Assembly (NCBI GenBank): GCA_031548515.1
Contig: JAVBRB010000041.1
Location: 1-57,158 of the forward strand
DNA length: 57,158 nucleotides
From: UBA940 sp031548515
GTDB taxonomy: Bacteria; Bacteroidota; Bacteroidia; Bacteroidales; Rikenellaceae
Direction of reading: 5' to 3'
The notes under the pieces were generated by a model. That model was not told the origin of the DNA. It saw nothing but the letters and a program-made list of their open reading frames with translations, and did no database searches. Within the stretch, counting starts at the first letter, position 1. Each line of letters opens with the position of its first letter. The translations under genes were made by a program, and so were the position numbers. This document shows positions 56,596-57,158 of the stretch, piece after piece.

Positions 56596-56855
56596 ATCAA
56601 TCGGGCATTTTGATTATAAGATATCTCTAATATTCAGGGAGGAGGACGTTGCGAAGGTAATTAATAATTATTTAATAACCGCATGGATGAGTCCTGTTTG
56701 GATGCATGTTTTGCGTATATTTTTTATGGCGTATGTTTTTGCCTTTTCCGTAATGTGTTTTTTTACCTTTTGCATATCGTGTGGTGCGTGTGTCAATTTC
56801 TAATGAGGGTAAATACTCTTGTAGCCAGTTCATGTTGAAATTAATCGGGAATGTA

Positions 56856-56887
56856 TTTGCAAAAGCGAAAAATCGGTAATACTTTTG
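56856..56887 (+). promoter_or_regulatory. Promoter of tRNA-Ser
   Basis: TTTG at 56856-56859, 20-base spacer, TACTTTTG at 56880-56887: an exact match to the Bacteroidetes promoter, ending 5 bases before the tRNA. Confidence 0.8.
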
Positions 56888-56892
56888 CACTT

Positions 56893-56978
<86 letters not shown>

Positions 56979-57024
56979 AAATAAGGCTGAAAATCAGCAA
57001 ATTATAGAATTAACACCCAGTTTT

Positions 57025-57060
57025 ACACCCAAGAATGTAAGATTGGGTGTTTTTCTTTTC
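57025..57060 (+). terminator. Terminator after tRNA-Ser
   Basis: ACACCCAA (57025-57032) pairs with TTGGGTGT (57043-57050), loop 10 bases, then TTTTCTTTTC. Confidence 0.75.
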
Positions 57061-57067
57061 TCATCCA

Positions 57068-57158
57068 TCAATTTACTCCTTTTATCAATTCTGAAATTTC
57101 TGTGGCAATTTCTTCTACAGTATACGAAGATGTATTTCTTGCTAATTTATCCGCCAAG
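57068..57158 (-). CDS. Partial leftward gene at window end (C-terminus only)
   Basis: An open frame entering from the right edge, with 29 codons visible, ending EISELIKGVN then TGA. The visible residues are polar and mildly helical. Codon use is AT-rich, unlike the core genes (for example AGA and AAA with few GC-ending codons). The family cannot be identified. A mobile element adjacent to the tRNA-Ser gene is one explanation. Confidence 0.5.
   Translation of the reverse strand, partial: LADKLARNTSSYTVEEIATEISELIKGVN

Noticed and set aside
56672..56833. 53-codon basic leftward frame (MNWLQEYLPSLEIDTRTTRY...)
   Set aside because: It lies between HU and the tRNA with no promoter match or recognised family. 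It could be real, but it is not supported beyond being open.
56682..56849. 55-codon Cys/Phe-rich rightward frame (MDESCLDACFAY...)
   Set aside because: The composition is that of random AT-rich sequence, and it overlaps the other doubtful frame.

Overview
This window looks like chromosomal DNA from a member of the Bacteroidales, most likely a fairly GC-rich lineage such as the Alistipes/Rikenellaceae group. The genus is inference; the order is well supported. Several promoters match the Bacteroidetes form (TTTG about 19-20 bases upstream of TAnnTTTG). There is a fused MurF-alanine racemase, a fused SecDF, split chromate transporters, two TonB-dependent receptors and a PnuC permease. Nearly all of the window is conserved core genes. 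I see no CRISPR array, complete insertion sequence or prophage.

Layout. 1-3.8 kb: a TonB receptor/PnuC vitamin-uptake pair, then ftsE. 3.9-10.8 kb: gyrB, udk, an S9 peptidase lipoprotein, a small membrane protein, a NUDIX hydrolase divergent from pyrE, and an SRPBCC protein. 11-19.2 kb: ffh divergent from a second TonB receptor, then a leftward operon of M23-like protein, dxr, rseP and radA. 19.4-26.4 kb: nucleotidyltransferase and galM, a tiny Cys-containing protein, an HSDR_N-type protein, a secreted LacZ-like protein that appears to lack its nucleophile, a CapA-like protein and two half-size chromate transporters. 26.5-37.5 kb: rsmE divergent from a membrane-anchored M3 peptidase, then a leftward envelope operon (amidase-SPOR, MCE protein, mutS2, murF-alr, RsmI-like methyltransferase). 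37.6-40.8 kb: an LptD-like protein. 40.9-48.9 kb: a leftward rlmB, M20 deacylase, argH and YgjP-like set, an ABC-F ATPase, and rpe divergent from rmuC. 49-55.5 kb: GNAT, cdaA, secDF and dnaK, all leftward. The end holds an 82-residue HTH protein, HU, tRNA-Ser(UGA) and the 3' end of an AT-rich leftward gene that may mark an island boundary.

The less ordinary content is mainly between genes. Two copies of a roughly 120-bp foldback element (5796-5914 and 46747-46867) share terminal repeats, internal motifs and a central hairpin. Two copies of a roughly 60-bp element (22097-22156 and 50265-50327) share about the same sequence, and one carries a promoter. A 159-bp MITE-like foldback (6671-6829) and a hairpin-rich repeat (25205-25367) add to these. 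dnaK has an excellent sigma-54 (-24/-12) promoter with an inverted repeat just upstream, which suggests activator-dependent control of this chaperone. At protein level the most interesting cases are the LacZ-like pseudoenzyme, an M23-like protein with degraded zinc ligands, and an LptD-like protein with a lipoprotein-type signal and a Leu/Pro/Ser-rich N-terminal extension.

Most operon and promoter statements are inferred from spacing and motif matches only.
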